Of a stretch of 64,000 nucleotides of DNA, positions 27,467 to 36,986 are shown piece by piece. How positions within the stretch are numbered: position 1 is the first letter of the stretch; every line of letters begins with the position of its first letter. A model generated the notes under the pieces. That model made no database searches. It had not been told where the DNA came from and saw only the letters and a list, made by a program, of their open reading frames with translations. A program made the translations under genes and the position numbers. Source of the DNA: an uncultured Collinsella sp. (lineage in GTDB: Bacteria > Actinomycetota > Coriobacteriia > Coriobacteriales > Coriobacteriaceae); NCBI GenBank assembly GCA_900541015.1, contig UQIB01000009.1, forward strand, positions 10,106-74,105, in the 5' to 3' direction.

Positions 27467-28855
27467 CTACTTGTGGAGCGCGACCAGAGCGGGATCGACC
27501 GGCGCGGGAGCCTCCAGATCGGAGACCTTCACAATGCCGTTCTCGTCGGAGAAGGCGCGGTAAATGGTCTGAATCGCCAGATCAAAGTCCTTCTCCTCCA
27601 CACCGATGATGATATTGATCTCGTCGCAGCTCTGCGAAATCATACGCACGCTCACGCCAGCCTGGCCAAGCATGCCAAACAGGTGGCCCGAGATGCCGGC
27701 ACGACCGCGCAGGTTACGGCCGACGGTCGCGATAAGTGCCAGACCCTCGACAACCTCGATCTCGAGCGGCTCGACCTCCTGCTGAATGTCGCCCACGAGC
27801 GAGTACAGTGAATCGTGAACGTCCCGCTCCTGCACCACGGCGCCAAAGCGGTCGACACCGGTGGGCATGTGCTCGACGGAAACGTCATAGCGCTCGAACA
27901 CCGAAAGCGCACGGCGCATAAAGCCGACGCGGGGCTTGGTGCGGTCGCGGGCGACGTTGATGGCGACAAAACCGCGCTTGCCGGTCACGCCGGTAATGAT
28001 GGGCTCCGCCTCGCCTTCATCAGCCGTCTCGCTAATGATGGTGCCGGGGTCCTGCGGCGCATTGGTGTTCTTGATGACCAGCGGAATGCCTGCCTCGCGC
28101 ACGGGGAACACGGCTTCCTCGTGCAGGACGCTTGCGCCCATGTACGAAAGCTCGCGCAGCTCCTCGTAGGTAACGCGCGCAATGGGCTGAGCCTCCGGAA
28201 CAATACGCGGATCCGCAGAATAGAAACCCGAGACGTCGGTCCAGTTCTCGTAAAGGTCGGCGCCCAGGCACTTAGCCAAAATCGAGCCCGAGATATCGCC
28301 GCCGCCACGATCGAGCAGCTTGATCTGGCCCTCACGCGTCGCGCCGTAGAAACCGGGCATAACAAAGCCGCCCTGCTGACCGTACTCCTGCACCAGCTCG
28401 GAGGTGCGGTTCATGCTGAGCGTACCGTCGTGATGGAACGCAACGACCGTCGCGGCATCCAGGAACGGCAGGCCCAGGTACTCGGCCATCAGGCGGGCGG
28501 TGAAGTACTCACCGCGGCTCACAAGCTCCTCGGTGGAGTAACCGCCCGAGCGGGCGCGCTCGGCAAAGGCCGCGAACTCCTCGCGGATGGGATAGGTAAG
28601 CTCCAGCTCGTCAGCAATATCAAAATAGCGCTGGCCAATGTCCTCGAGCAACTCCTCGCACGACACGTGATACTTAACGTGCGCGTTAACCAGGTAGAGC
28701 AGGTCGGTCACCTTGGTGTCGCCCTTAAAGCGGCGACCGCAGGCAGAAACCACCACAAAACGGCGGGCAGAGTCGGCATCGACGATGGCCTTGATCTTCT
28801 TGAAGTGTTCGGCGTCGGCGACCGACGAGCCGCCAAACTTGGCAATCTTAATCAT
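27467..28855 (-). CDS. lysC: Aspartate kinase
   Basis: A 462-residue aspartokinase catalysing the first step of the aspartate family. The N-terminus IAKFGGSSVADAEHFKK, RGGGDISGSILAKCLGAD and SYMGASVLHEEA belong to the kinase domain. Two C-terminal ACT domains (from about residue 310; VGRNLRGRAGISGHLFGML, SCDEINIIIGVEEKD) should bind Lys or Thr for feedback control. No lysine riboswitch or other leader structure is visible in the about 100-base divergent region shared with thrC. Confidence 0.95.
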   Translation of the reverse strand: MIKIAKFGGSSVADAEHFKKIKAIVDADSARRFVVVSACGRRFKGDTKVTDLLYLVNAHVKYHVSCEELLEDIGQRYFDIADELELTYPIREEFAAFAERARSGGYSTEELVSRGEYFTARLMAEYLGLPFLDAATVVAFHHDGTLSMNRTSELVQEYGQQGGFVMPGFYGATREGQIKLLDRGGGDISGSILAKCLGADLYENWTDVSGFYSADPRIVPEAQPIARVTYEELRELSYMGASVLHEEAVFPVREAGIPLVIKNTNAPQDPGTIISETADEGEAEPIITGVTGKRGFVAINVARDRTKPRVGFMRRALSVFERYDVSVEHMPTGVDRFGAVVQERDVHDSLYSLVGDIQQEVEPLEIEVVEGLALIATVGRNLRGRAGISGHLFGMLGQAGVSVRMISQSCDEINIIIGVEEKDFDLAIQTIYRAFSDENGIVKVSDLEAPAPVDPALVALHK

Positions 28856-28958
28856 GGGCTGGAGGTTACCTTTCTAAAAGCCTCTGCGAACCTATTTTGC
28901 GTGCTCTGATACCATGGTTTCACCGATTGGGACCAAGGCATCCGAGGAGCAGTGTTAT

Positions 28959-30476
28959 ATGGGAACTTATCATAGTACACGAGGACGCACTTTATCGTGC
29001 TCAAGTAAGGTGGCAATCCGTACCGGCATCGCTCCCGACGGGGGTTTGTTTGTCTCGGACGAGCTCGGCACCCAGCAGGTCGATATCAGCTCGCTTGCAG
29101 CTAAATCGTACTTTGAAATCGCTCAAGATGTGTTGGGAATGTTACTGAATGATTACACGGCCGAAGAAATTTCGGCGTGTGTCGACGAGGCATACCGCGG
29201 CACGTTCGCGAGTGAAGAGGTTACGCCGCTCGTCAAACTCGACGCTGCGCCGGGTGTTGACGCCCCTCAGACCTATGTGATGGAACTCTTTGGCGGCCCT
29301 ACAAGCGCCTTCAAGGACGTCGCCCTGCAGATGCTCCCCCGTCTGATGGCCCGCACTTCCGCCAAGGACGGCGGCGCCGAGCGCATTATGATTGTCACCG
29401 CCACATCGGGCGACACGGGCAAGGCTGCGCTCGCCGGTTTTGCCGACGCTCCGGGCACGGGCATCACCGTCTTTTATCCCGAGGGCAAGGTTAGCCGCGT
29501 CCAGAACCTGCAGATGTCCACGCAGGAGGGCGACAACGTCGCCGTCTGCGGCATCCGCGGCAACTTTGACGACGCCCAGAGCGCCGTCAAGCGCATCTTT
29601 GCCGATAAGGAGCTTGCCGAGCGCCTGGAAGCCGCCGGCACGGTGCTTTCGAGCGCCAACTCTATCAATGTCGGCCGTCTGGTACCGCAGGTCGTCTACT
29701 ACTTTGCCGCCTATGCGCAGCTGCTGCGCGCCGGCGCTATCGAGGCTGGCGACGCCGTAGAGTTCTGTGTGCCCACCGGCAACTTTGGCGACATCCTGGC
29801 CGGCTACTATGCCAAGCGCATGGGTCTGCCCGTCGCCAAGCTCATCGTCGCGAGCGACAAGAACAACGTTCTGGCCGACTTCCTGACCACCGGCGTTTAC
29901 GACCGCAACCGTCCGTTCTTCACGACCATCTCGCCGTCGATGGACATCCTTATCAGCTCCAACCTGGAGCGCATGTTGTACTTCCTGTCCGACGGCGACT
30001 GCGAGCTCGTTGCCGGCCTTATGGAGCAGCTTGCCCAGACCGGCCGCTACGAGGTGCCCGCCGAGCTGCTGGCCAAGATCCAGAGCGTGTTTGGCTGCGG
30101 CTGGGCCAGCGAGGACGAGGTCCGCACTGCCATCAAGAGCTGCTGGGATGCAAACGGCTACGTGATTGACCCGCACACCGCTTGCGGCTATCACGTCTTC
30201 GAAAAGGTCGCTCCCGCCGAGGGCGTCAAGGCCCGCGTGCTACTTTCGACCGCCAGCCCCTACAAATTCCCGCGCGCCTGCTGCGACGCCCTGGGCCTCG
30301 ACGTTCCCGAGGACGACTTTGAGGCCATGCACGTGCTCGAGCAGGCAACCAACACGGTCGCCCCGGCACAGCTCGCCGAACTCGAGTCCAAGCCCGTCCG
30401 CTTCGAAGACGTCTGCGACGTCGATGAGATGGCCAGCTACGTAGAGCAGGCTGCAAAAAAGATGGCAACCAACTAA
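28959..30476 (+). CDS. thrC: Threonine synthase
   Basis: A 505-residue pyridoxal-phosphate enzyme converting O-phosphohomoserine to threonine. The PLP lysine lies in LFGGPTSAFKDVALQML; MIVTATSGDTGKAAL and FCVPTGNFGDILAGYYAKRMG are typical. The ATG at 28959 follows GAGGAG; the frame is open from 28914. It is divergent from lysC and followed by thrB, giving the final two steps to threonine together. Confidence 0.96.
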   Translation: MGTYHSTRGRTLSCSSKVAIRTGIAPDGGLFVSDELGTQQVDISSLAAKSYFEIAQDVLGMLLNDYTAEEISACVDEAYRGTFASEEVTPLVKLDAAPGVDAPQTYVMELFGGPTSAFKDVALQMLPRLMARTSAKDGGAERIMIVTATSGDTGKAALAGFADAPGTGITVFYPEGKVSRVQNLQMSTQEGDNVAVCGIRGNFDDAQSAVKRIFADKELAERLEAAGTVLSSANSINVGRLVPQVVYYFAAYAQLLRAGAIEAGDAVEFCVPTGNFGDILAGYYAKRMGLPVAKLIVASDKNNVLADFLTTGVYDRNRPFFTTISPSMDILISSNLERMLYFLSDGDCELVAGLMEQLAQTGRYEVPAELLAKIQSVFGCGWASEDEVRTAIKSCWDANGYVIDPHTACGYHVFEKVAPAEGVKARVLLSTASPYKFPRACCDALGLDVPEDDFEAMHVLEQATNTVAPAQLAELESKPVRFEDVCDVDEMASYVEQAAKKMATN

Positions 30477-30488
30477 ACCCCATATAAG

Positions 30489-30518
30489 GCGCTGGCGAAA
30501 GCCGGCGCACTTTCTTTT
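30489..30518 (+). terminator. Short terminator after thrC
   Basis: GCGCTGGC-GAAA-GCCGGCGC forms an eight-pair stem with a GAAA tetraloop, followed by ACTTTCTTTT. Confidence 0.75.
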
Positions 30519-30554
30519 AATTTGGCTCCCCAGCGCGGTGAGGAGACGGCGTAG

Positions 30555-30663
30555 GTCGGTTTCACGCTTGCTCCGTCGCGAGTTCCGCACGAGCCGAAGG
30601 CCACTAAATGTGGCCTTCGTGCGAGCAGGACTGTCCGAGCAGCGGAGCAAGCGTGAAACCGAC
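30555..30663. other. Nested palindrome between thrC and thrB
   Basis: Perfect 21-base outer arms (30555-30575 and 30643-30663) and an inner stem GAAGGCCAC/GTGGCCTTC, with CGCAC/GTGCG in between. Internal-loop bases TTCCGCA and TGTCCGAG resemble the motifs of the stop-anchored family, but in the orientation opposite to the surrounding genes and without a stop codon in the arm. The right arm ends six bases before the thrB ribosome binding site. Confidence 0.75.
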
Positions 30664-30683
30664 CCCCAGGAGGACCAACAACA

Positions 30684-31565
30684 ATGATCAAGATCACCGT
30701 CCCCGCCACCAGCGCAAACCTAGGCATTGGCTACGACACCCTCGGCATGGCCGTAAGCCTCTACTCGCACTTTACCTTCGAGCGCACCGACAAGCTCACC
30801 ATCACGGGCTGCCCCGAGGAATTCCAAAACGAGAACAACCTGGTCTACGTGAGTTTTGTGGATGCGCTGGCCGCATGGGGCGAGCCGGCCTTCCCCGTCG
30901 CCATTGACATTCAGACTGACGTTCCCGTCGCCCGCGGCCTGGGCTCCAGCTCCACCTGCGTCGTCGCCGGCATTATGGCCGCCGCCGCACTGACAGGCCA
31001 CACTGTCGACCGCGCCGAGCTCGTCCGCATTGCCACCGAGGTCGAGGGCCATCCCGATAACGTCGCCCCCGCTATCCTGGGCGGCGCCGTCTGCTCCTTT
31101 ACGCCGACCGATTCACTCCCCCAGTGCCTGCGCTACGAGGTGAGCAATCGCTTGCGTTTTATTACCGTGATTCCACCTTACGAGGTGCACACGAGTGAGG
31201 CGCGCAAGGTCGTGCCACAGGAGATTCCGCTCTCCACCGCCGTGTGGCAGATGGGCCGCATCGCCGGCATGACGCGCGGCTTGGAGACTGGTGACCTGGA
31301 CCTGATTGCCGCCGCCAATGACGACCGCATTCAGGAGCCCTATCGTCGCCGCCTGATTCCCGACTACAACGCCGTGCGCGACACCTGCCTTAACGGCGGC
31401 GCCAAGACCATCTGGATCAGCGGCTCGGGCTCGACCCTCATGGCCGTGACCGACGACACCATCGTGGCAAAGTTCCTGCAGGTCAAGCTGCGCGAGCAGT
31501 TCCCCAAGTGTGACACGCACATTCTGACGTGCGACACCGAGGGCGCTCAAATCGAGTACCTGTAG
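30684..31565 (+). CDS. thrB: Homoserine kinase
   Basis: A 293-residue GHMP-family kinase phosphorylating homoserine. The N-terminal VPATSANLGIGYDTLGMA, the ATP-binding PVARGLGSSSTCVVAGI and the C-terminal ISGSGSTLMAVTD are diagnostic. AGGAGG lies ten bases before the ATG. It is separated from thrC by a terminator and a palindrome, so its expression may be partly independent. Its stop codon lies inside the outer arm of the next palindrome. Confidence 0.95.
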   Translation: MIKITVPATSANLGIGYDTLGMAVSLYSHFTFERTDKLTITGCPEEFQNENNLVYVSFVDALAAWGEPAFPVAIDIQTDVPVARGLGSSSTCVVAGIMAAAALTGHTVDRAELVRIATEVEGHPDNVAPAILGGAVCSFTPTDSLPQCLRYEVSNRLRFITVIPPYEVHTSEARKVVPQEIPLSTAVWQMGRIAGMTRGLETGDLDLIAAANDDRIQEPYRRRLIPDYNAVRDTCLNGGAKTIWISGSGSTLMAVTDDTIVAKFLQVKLREQFPKCDTHILTCDTEGAQIEYL

Positions 31566-31745
31566 ACATCCTCCCCATATACCTGTCCGGGACGGTCGGG
31601 ATATTCCCTCAAAATCGTCCTCGCGCATGAAAGCCCCTTGTCCTGCTCCTACGGAGCGACGGACAAGGGGCCTTCGCGCTGCGGAATGATTTTGAGGGAA
31701 TATCCCGAACGTCCCTGCGCCTACCTTGCTGAGGATGTCTACAGG
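31559..31745 (+). other. Stop-codon-anchored nested palindrome after thrB
   Basis: Outer arms CCTGTAGACATCCTC (31559-31573, containing the thrB stop TAG) and 31731-31745 are perfect complements. The middle arms 31598-31615 and 31689-31706 are perfect over 18 bases. The inner stem is GCCCCTTGTC/GACAAGGGGC. Internal loops read CGTCCTCGCGCATG and CGCGCTGCGGAA. Confidence 0.87.
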
Positions 31746-31821
31746 GACCCACGCTTTGAAGGGGCGCCGGGCTGATAGTTGATTTTTATTGGCAGGGGCT
31801 CTTGCTGGTAAGGGGCACTTA

Positions 31822-32412
31822 CTAGAGGCAGGCCTCGGCGATGCGCTTTTTGAGCTCGTCGATGCCGGCGCCGGTCTGAGAGCTTGTGATGATCACGTTC
31901 TCGGCCGGAACGTTGAGCTGCTTTTTGATGGCTGCTGCTTGGCGGGCCTGCTGGGTACGGCTGAGTTTGTCGGCCTTGGTGAGGCAGACGATAAAGTTGA
32001 ACTCGTTGCCCTGCAGATAGTCGATCATGTCATGGTCGAGCTTGCTCGGGTCGTGACGAATATCCACCAGCGACACAACCAGGTTAAAGCTACGCTCCGA
32101 GTCGAAGAAGTCGCCGATAAGCTCGGCCCAGCGGTCGCGCTCGGCCTTGGAGCGACGCGCGAAGCCGTAGCCCGGCAGGTCCACAAAGTGCACGTCGTCG
32201 GCCTCGAAGAAATTGATATTGCTCGTCTTGCCCGGCGTACTCGAAACCTTGACCAGGTTCTTGCGACCAAAGAGCTTGTTCATAATCGACGACTTGCCCA
32301 CGTTGGAGCGGCCAACAAAGCTCACCTCGGGACAGGTGGACTCGGGGATCTGCGAAACCTTGCCGTAGCTGGCGACGAACTTGGCAAGCTGGTAGTTAAT
32401 TGAATCGGCCAT
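31822..32412 (-). CDS. engB: Ribosome biogenesis GTP-binding protein EngB/YsxC
   Basis: A 196-residue small GTPase needed for assembly of the large ribosomal subunit. G1 is FVGRSNVGKSS, G2 Thr lies in STPGKTSNINFF, G3 is DLPGYGFARR, and G4 is CLTKADKLSR. The ATG at 32412 follows AAGGAG by five bases; a GTG two codons earlier also exists. It lies 39 bases downstream of mtnN on the same strand. Confidence 0.94.
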   Translation of the reverse strand: MADSINYQLAKFVASYGKVSQIPESTCPEVSFVGRSNVGKSSIMNKLFGRKNLVKVSSTPGKTSNINFFEADDVHFVDLPGYGFARRSKAERDRWAELIGDFFDSERSFNLVVSLVDIRHDPSKLDHDMIDYLQGNEFNFIVCLTKADKLSRTQQARQAAAIKKQLNVPAENVIITSSQTGAGIDELKKRIAEACL

Positions 32413-32451
32413 GGACACTCCTTGGTCGTAGGTTCTTACAAAACGGACGTG

Positions 32452-33192
32452 CTATTGCGCGGCGGCGATACGACGAACGATGTCAAGCGTGATACCGCTC
32501 GCGGTGCGAGCGTACTCGTCCAGATCGAACTCGCGCTCGCAAAACGCGTCATATGCCTCGTCGCAATTATCGCTGATAGCGCGCAGCACCAGGCAATCGA
32601 CACCATTCTTGGCCGCGATGTGCGCAATTGCCGCGCCCTCCATCTCGACGCAATCGGCATGCGTGGCCTCAATCGCAGCGTTACGCATGGCGTCACCCGT
32701 AACAAAGCGGTCACCCGTGGCGATAGTGCCACACAGGAACTGCTTGGGGTCCTTCTCCGCAGAGTTCTCATCCGCCGAGGCATCCACAAATCCATGCTCG
32801 GCAAGCACGGCGGCGGCAACATCAGCCAACGCCGGCGTCGAGGCAAACTCCTCGAGCCCCGGAGCGGACTCGGCGATGAGAGCCGTATCGGTATCCAGAT
32901 AGCGCAGGCACTTGCCTATAATCACGTCGTTAATATGCAGTTTAGGGTTAAGGCCACCCGCAATGCCCGAAAACACAACGGCCTGCGGGGCGTATTTGCT
33001 GATGAGATGCTGCGTTGCGGCCGCGGCGTTCACGGTCCCCATACCTGCCGTCGTGGCGACTACCGTCAGACCCGAAAGCCCACCGTTCACAACGGTCAAG
33101 CCCGCCTCCTGCGACACATGCGTGCCACTCAGCTCTTCCTTAATCTGCGCAACCTCTTTTTCGAGTGCGCCTATGATCGCGATGGTTGCCAT
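32452..33192 (-). CDS. mtnN: 5'-methylthioadenosine/S-adenosylhomocysteine nucleosidase
   Basis: A 246-residue nucleosidase that cleaves adenine from MTA and SAH for methyl-cycle and autoinducer-2 precursor recycling. IAIIGALEKEVAQIKEEL opens the protein; VVFSGIAGGL and VEMEGAAIAHIA plus the catalytic Asp in RAISDNCDE are present. A short insert around residues 120-145 (ALADVAAAVLAEHGFVDASA) is variable in the family. The ATG at 33192 is preferred to a TTG four codons upstream. Confidence 0.92.
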   Translation of the reverse strand: MATIAIIGALEKEVAQIKEELSGTHVSQEAGLTVVNGGLSGLTVVATTAGMGTVNAAAATQHLISKYAPQAVVFSGIAGGLNPKLHINDVIIGKCLRYLDTDTALIAESAPGLEEFASTPALADVAAAVLAEHGFVDASADENSAEKDPKQFLCGTIATGDRFVTGDAMRNAAIEATHADCVEMEGAAIAHIAAKNGVDCLVLRAISDNCDEAYDAFCEREFDLDEYARTASGITLDIVRRIAAAQ

Positions 33193-33318
33193 GCCATCCC
33201 CCAAATCCGTGCAAATTGCTTATCCACGGTATGGTACCAGCATTTTGGCTCAACCGTGTCAGCACCAAGCCGTTAGGCCAGTACAGCTCGGGTATCATAA
33301 AGGGGCAAAAATGGCTTG

Positions 33319-34137
33319 TTAGCCGATGGCCGACCTGAGCTCCGCACGGCGCTTTTTCATACCGGCCATAACGGCGTTGCGCAGCTCGGGCATGCGCGCG
33401 GTATCCATCTGGGGAACGCCCTCGAGCTTATAGGGAATCCCCAGCTGCTCATACTTGACGACGCCCATCGTGTGATACGGCAGCATCTCCAAACCCACCA
33501 CATTATGCCACAGAGCGATGAGGCGGCCGAGCTTCTCGCACTCCTCCACCGTGTCGGTAATGCCCGGCACCACCACGTGGCGGATAACGACCTTAATCTT
33601 GCGACGCGCGAGCTCATCACCAAACGCCAGAATGCGTGCGGGATCGCAACCGGTCAGCTTTTTATGCTCGACCGGGTCGGCATGCTTAATATCGAGCAGT
33701 ACCATGTCGGTCTCGTTGAGAACGGCATCGAACTTCTCCGGATGCTTGGGATCAAACGCATACCCGCAGCTATCTAGGCAGGTATGCACGCGACCATCGG
33801 GGTTGTTGTGCATGGCACGGAACAGGTCAGCCAAAAACTCAGGCTGTAGGAGCGGCTCGCCACCGGACACCGTAATGCCACCGCTGCGATAGAACTCGTG
33901 GTTACTCTGGAACTCATCCATCAGGTGTTCGACGGTCACCATGGTGCCGCCGTTGACCGACCAGGTATCGGGATTGTGGCAATACGCGCAGCGCATGGGA
34001 CAGCCCTGAACAAACACCACAAAGCGGATGCCGGGTCCGTCGACAGTACCCATCGTTTCAATCGAATGCACGCGGCCTAGGGCAAATGCGGAATCCTCAG
34101 GACGAGCGTCCACACCCTCAAGCGTCATCTCAGCCAT
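33319..34137 (-). CDS. pflA: Pyruvate formate-lyase activating enzyme
   Basis: A 272-residue radical SAM enzyme that installs the glycyl radical on pyruvate formate-lyase. The [4Fe-4S] motif Cys-x3-Cys-x2-Cys is CPMRCAYCHNPDTW; VSGGEPLLQPEF is the SAM-binding GGE region, and VIRHVVVPGITD is typical. Its substrate proteins, the split PFL, are encoded 7.5 kb away. The N-terminal extension of about 18 residues before LGRVHSIETMG is slightly longer than in E. coli. Confidence 0.93.
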   Translation of the reverse strand: MAEMTLEGVDARPEDSAFALGRVHSIETMGTVDGPGIRFVVFVQGCPMRCAYCHNPDTWSVNGGTMVTVEHLMDEFQSNHEFYRSGGITVSGGEPLLQPEFLADLFRAMHNNPDGRVHTCLDSCGYAFDPKHPEKFDAVLNETDMVLLDIKHADPVEHKKLTGCDPARILAFGDELARRKIKVVIRHVVVPGITDTVEECEKLGRLIALWHNVVGLEMLPYHTMGVVKYEQLGIPYKLEGVPQMDTARMPELRNAVMAGMKKRRAELRSAIG

Positions 34138-34183
34138 TCCCGCTACCTTGCCTCTCCTTGGTTTTAGCTACATAAATGCCAGA

Positions 34184-34232
34184 GCCATTCTAGCCCATGC
34201 GTTTGCGTTTAAACGTCTCGGGCCAGAATGGC
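34184..34232. terminator. Hairpin between pflA and degV genes
   Basis: GCCATTCTAGCCC (34184-34196) pairs with GGGCCAGAATGGC (34220-34232) with one mismatch; an AT-rich tract is present on both sides. It would lie behind degV in the direction of transcription. Confidence 0.55.
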
Positions 34233-34310
34233 ACGTTTTAATCTATCCCCCATCACCATGGCTGGGGTCTACGTCGAGATGTCAGGCTGAAGAACGCTCG
34301 CCTGAGGCCT

Positions 34311-35165
34311 TTACGCCTTAAGCGTGAGCACCGCACCGAAGGCGGTCGGGCCGCAGTGGCTCGAGATGACGCCACCAACCTGAGTCCAGGAAACGTCCTT
34401 AAAGCCCAGATCGTGCGCATAGACTTCCATGTCGTCGCGCAACTCCTCGGAAAGACCCACCGAATACGCCAGGCCAATATGCGAGTAGTCGATCTCGCCC
34501 TTGGCAACCATGTGGTCAATAAAGGCACGGGCGCACTTGAGCATAGAACCGCGGAACTTCTTGGTCGCCACGAACTTACCGCCCGTCACCTCGATGCAGG
34601 GCTTAATCTTGAGCAGATGGGCGCCCAGGAACGCGACGTTGGACAAGCGACCGCCCGCCTTAAGGAAGGCAAGGTCCGTAGGAACAAAGCCCAGCAGCAC
34701 ACGGTCCATGACGGAATTCGTAAAAGCAAAGATCTCGTCGACGGTGGCATCGGGGTGAGCCTCAATGTATTTGGCGGTCTCGACGACAACGAGCGACTGG
34801 CCCACCGAGACAAAACGCGTGTCCATGGAGTAGACGTAGTCGCGACCCTTGGCGGCGATCTTCGATGATTGATGGGAGCAGGTCGTTGCCTCGGAATACG
34901 CGAGATGCAGAATAGTCGCGTCGGGCTGCTCGGCATGAATGCGGTCATACACGTGAGCAAAATCCGCAGGCGCGCAGCCACTAGTCTTGGGCATTACGCC
35001 AAACTCATTGCAGCGTGAATAAATCTCGAGCGGATCGATCGAGCCGTCCTCGACGGTCTCGTCACCAATCGTGACATGCATGGGCACGCGCACGATGCCA
35101 TAGCGTTCGCAGAGCTCGGGCGTCACATCCGACCCAGACTCAACCACGATTACGTACTTGCCCAT
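34311..35165 (-). CDS. DegV family fatty-acid-binding protein
   Basis: A protein of about 284 residues starting MGKYVIVVESGSDVTPELCE, with KTSGCAPADFAHVYDRI and a lipid-binding core. DegV (FakB-like) proteins hold a fatty acid for phosphorylation by a FakA kinase; no fakA is in the window. The start at 35165 matches the family; an ATG at 35186 would add seven residues. There is no strong RBS at either. Confidence 0.88.
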   Translation of the reverse strand: MGKYVIVVESGSDVTPELCERYGIVRVPMHVTIGDETVEDGSIDPLEIYSRCNEFGVMPKTSGCAPADFAHVYDRIHAEQPDATILHLAYSEATTCSHQSSKIAAKGRDYVYSMDTRFVSVGQSLVVVETAKYIEAHPDATVDEIFAFTNSVMDRVLLGFVPTDLAFLKAGGRLSNVAFLGAHLLKIKPCIEVTGGKFVATKKFRGSMLKCARAFIDHMVAKGEIDYSHIGLAYSVGLSEELRDDMEVYAHDLGFKDVSWTQVGGVISSHCGPTAFGAVLTLKA

Positions 35166-35442
35166 TCTTATCACGACCCATCTCAACGTTGGCTTTTTAA
35201 TATGTGGCGCACGTCCGCCATCCTACTGTGCAACGGCCCCCAAGCACCAAAGAGACGCCGCCCCTTGCACACAACAAAGGACAGCGTCTCCCTGGAAAAC
35301 TCCGTGCTTATCTAAGATATTACACGGCTTATTAAGGAGTGTTACTTACTCCGCAAACGGTCGCTATACGCGATAAACGGTAGTTCGCTGTGGCAACTGC
35401 GACACATTCCGTCCAGCAAATCCAATCGTGCTCCACGCACGG
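35166..35442. other. Intergenic region between degV and the GH32 gene
   Basis: It contains a hairpin GAGACGC...GCGTCTC (about 35261-35300) and AT-rich DNA around 35320, likely the degV promoter region read on the minus strand. CGCAAACGG and GATAAACGG motifs at 35350-35390 resemble half-sites of the LacI operators upstream of the operon. No coding frame is seen. Confidence 0.4.
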
Positions 35443-36885
35443 TTAATGCACGAGGCGGTAGAAATTCATCGATGCCGCACCCTCGGCGTGCAGCTCCATC
35501 GCCGGAACCGCCGGCGAATAGGTACGGCTCGTAAGTGCCGCCTCCCCGCCATTTGCAAAAATCTCGACCATCGTAGTGTCCGAAAGCACGCGCAGGTCGC
35601 GAAGCTCGCTGAGCTCGATCGACCTCTGGTCGCGCCCATAGCCTTCGTCACCCATGTCGAGGGTAAGCATCCCGTCTGCATAGCGCACAAAGACACCCTT
35701 GCGGATTTCGAGCTCGATCACCTGGGCGCCCTCACAGGAAACCACAAGATCAAACAGGCGGCCCGGCTCCTCAACGGTTTCACCGCCTGTCGCGCAAACG
35801 CAGTCGCCGCGCATCCTCTCAATCTCGTGCACCGGCTGCTGACAGAGCTTACCATCGCGCATGCTCAGTTTTCTCGGCACCGTCAACGCGCACTGCCACC
35901 CGCGTGCCACCGTCGGGCTTTTTGCCGTCGCATCGGGGCAACCCGACCACCCGATCATCAAACGCCGACCCGCAGCATCCTCAAAAGACTGCGGTGCGTA
36001 GAAATCAAAGCCGGCATCGACCATCGGGGGCATGCCCTGCCCGGCGATCTTAAAACTCGGCGCCTCCCAATCGGCCTCGATGGGAAACCACACGCACTGG
36101 TGCGGATTGCGGTAACGCCATCCATCGGCGGACACACCCTGCGGACAGCAAACGAGAATAAGCTCACCATCGAGCTCAAACAGATCGGGGCACTCCCACA
36201 TAAAGCCAAACTTCTCGCCCAACTCAATGCGCGTCGCATAGCTCCAGTCCTCTAGATTGCTCGAGGTATAGACAAGCACGCAGCCGCGGTCGTCTTTCGT
36301 ACGAGCGCCCAGAACCATGTAGTAGATACCATCGTGTTCAAGGATTTTGGGATCACGCACGTGCGTACCGATATCGTCGGGGTAATCGACCGGCCCAACA
36401 GCTATGCGCTTCTCGCCCAATTCGTCGGGGTTCTCGGCAACCACATGAATCTGGTTTTGCTCACGGCCCGTCAACACGTAGTCGTAATCATCGCGGTCAA
36501 AATGCTTGACGTTGCCGGTATAGAAGTAGTGAATCTTGCCGTCGTGTACAAAGGCAGAACCAGAATACGCTCCGCTCGAATCCAAATCGGAATCGGGGAA
36601 CAGCACAGGGCCGCGATTCTCGTACGTCACAAAATCCTTTGTTGTCAGATGATTCCAAAGCACTGGACCGCCATGCGCAGCATCGAATGGATCGTATTGG
36701 TGATAGATGTGATACGTATCACCGATCTGCACCAAACCGTTGGGATCGTTGAGCCAGCCAAGCTCAGGCTCAACATGGAACAGGAGCCTATCGGGGTCGG
36801 ACGCGATGCGACCCGCCGTCTCATCCTGTCCGGCACGCCACTGCTCATAGTCCGCGCGTGTCACCTTATTTTTTTGATTAAACAT
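35443..36885 (-). CDS. scrB: Sucrose-6-phosphate hydrolase / beta-fructofuranosidase (GH32)
   Basis: A 480-residue cytoplasmic GH32 enzyme. The three catalytic blocks are intact: nucleophile Asp in ELGWLNDPNGLVQ, Asp in THVRDPKIL, and the acid/base Glu in MWECPDLFE. A C-terminal beta-sandwich follows. With a PTS IIBC directly upstream it most likely splits sucrose-6-phosphate into glucose-6-phosphate and fructose. It is the last gene of the operon read on the minus strand. Confidence 0.9.
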   Translation of the reverse strand: MFNQKNKVTRADYEQWRAGQDETAGRIASDPDRLLFHVEPELGWLNDPNGLVQIGDTYHIYHQYDPFDAAHGGPVLWNHLTTKDFVTYENRGPVLFPDSDLDSSGAYSGSAFVHDGKIHYFYTGNVKHFDRDDYDYVLTGREQNQIHVVAENPDELGEKRIAVGPVDYPDDIGTHVRDPKILEHDGIYYMVLGARTKDDRGCVLVYTSSNLEDWSYATRIELGEKFGFMWECPDLFELDGELILVCCPQGVSADGWRYRNPHQCVWFPIEADWEAPSFKIAGQGMPPMVDAGFDFYAPQSFEDAAGRRLMIGWSGCPDATAKSPTVARGWQCALTVPRKLSMRDGKLCQQPVHEIERMRGDCVCATGGETVEEPGRLFDLVVSCEGAQVIELEIRKGVFVRYADGMLTLDMGDEGYGRDQRSIELSELRDLRVLSDTTMVEIFANGGEAALTSRTYSPAVPAMELHAEGAASMNFYRLVH

Positions 36886-36907
36886 CGCCGTTGACTTTCT
36901 CGTCTAT

Positions 36908-36949
36908 GGGGAAGGACGCTCGACTCACACGAGTCGAACGCCCTTCCCC
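36908..36949 (-). terminator. Hairpin between PTS gene and GH32 gene
   Basis: GGGGAAGG-ACG-CTCGACTC pairs with GAGTCGAACG-CCCTTCCCC around the loop ACAC. It follows the PTS stop by about 40 bases and may attenuate read-through into the hydrolase gene. Confidence 0.65.
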
Positions 36950-36986
36950 AAATGGACTTATCCTCAGATTACGCTGAACGGCTCAA

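Noticed and set aside
28856..28958. Lysine riboswitch or T-box in the lysC/thrC divergent region
   Set aside because: The region is only about 100 bases and lacks the paired elements of either class.
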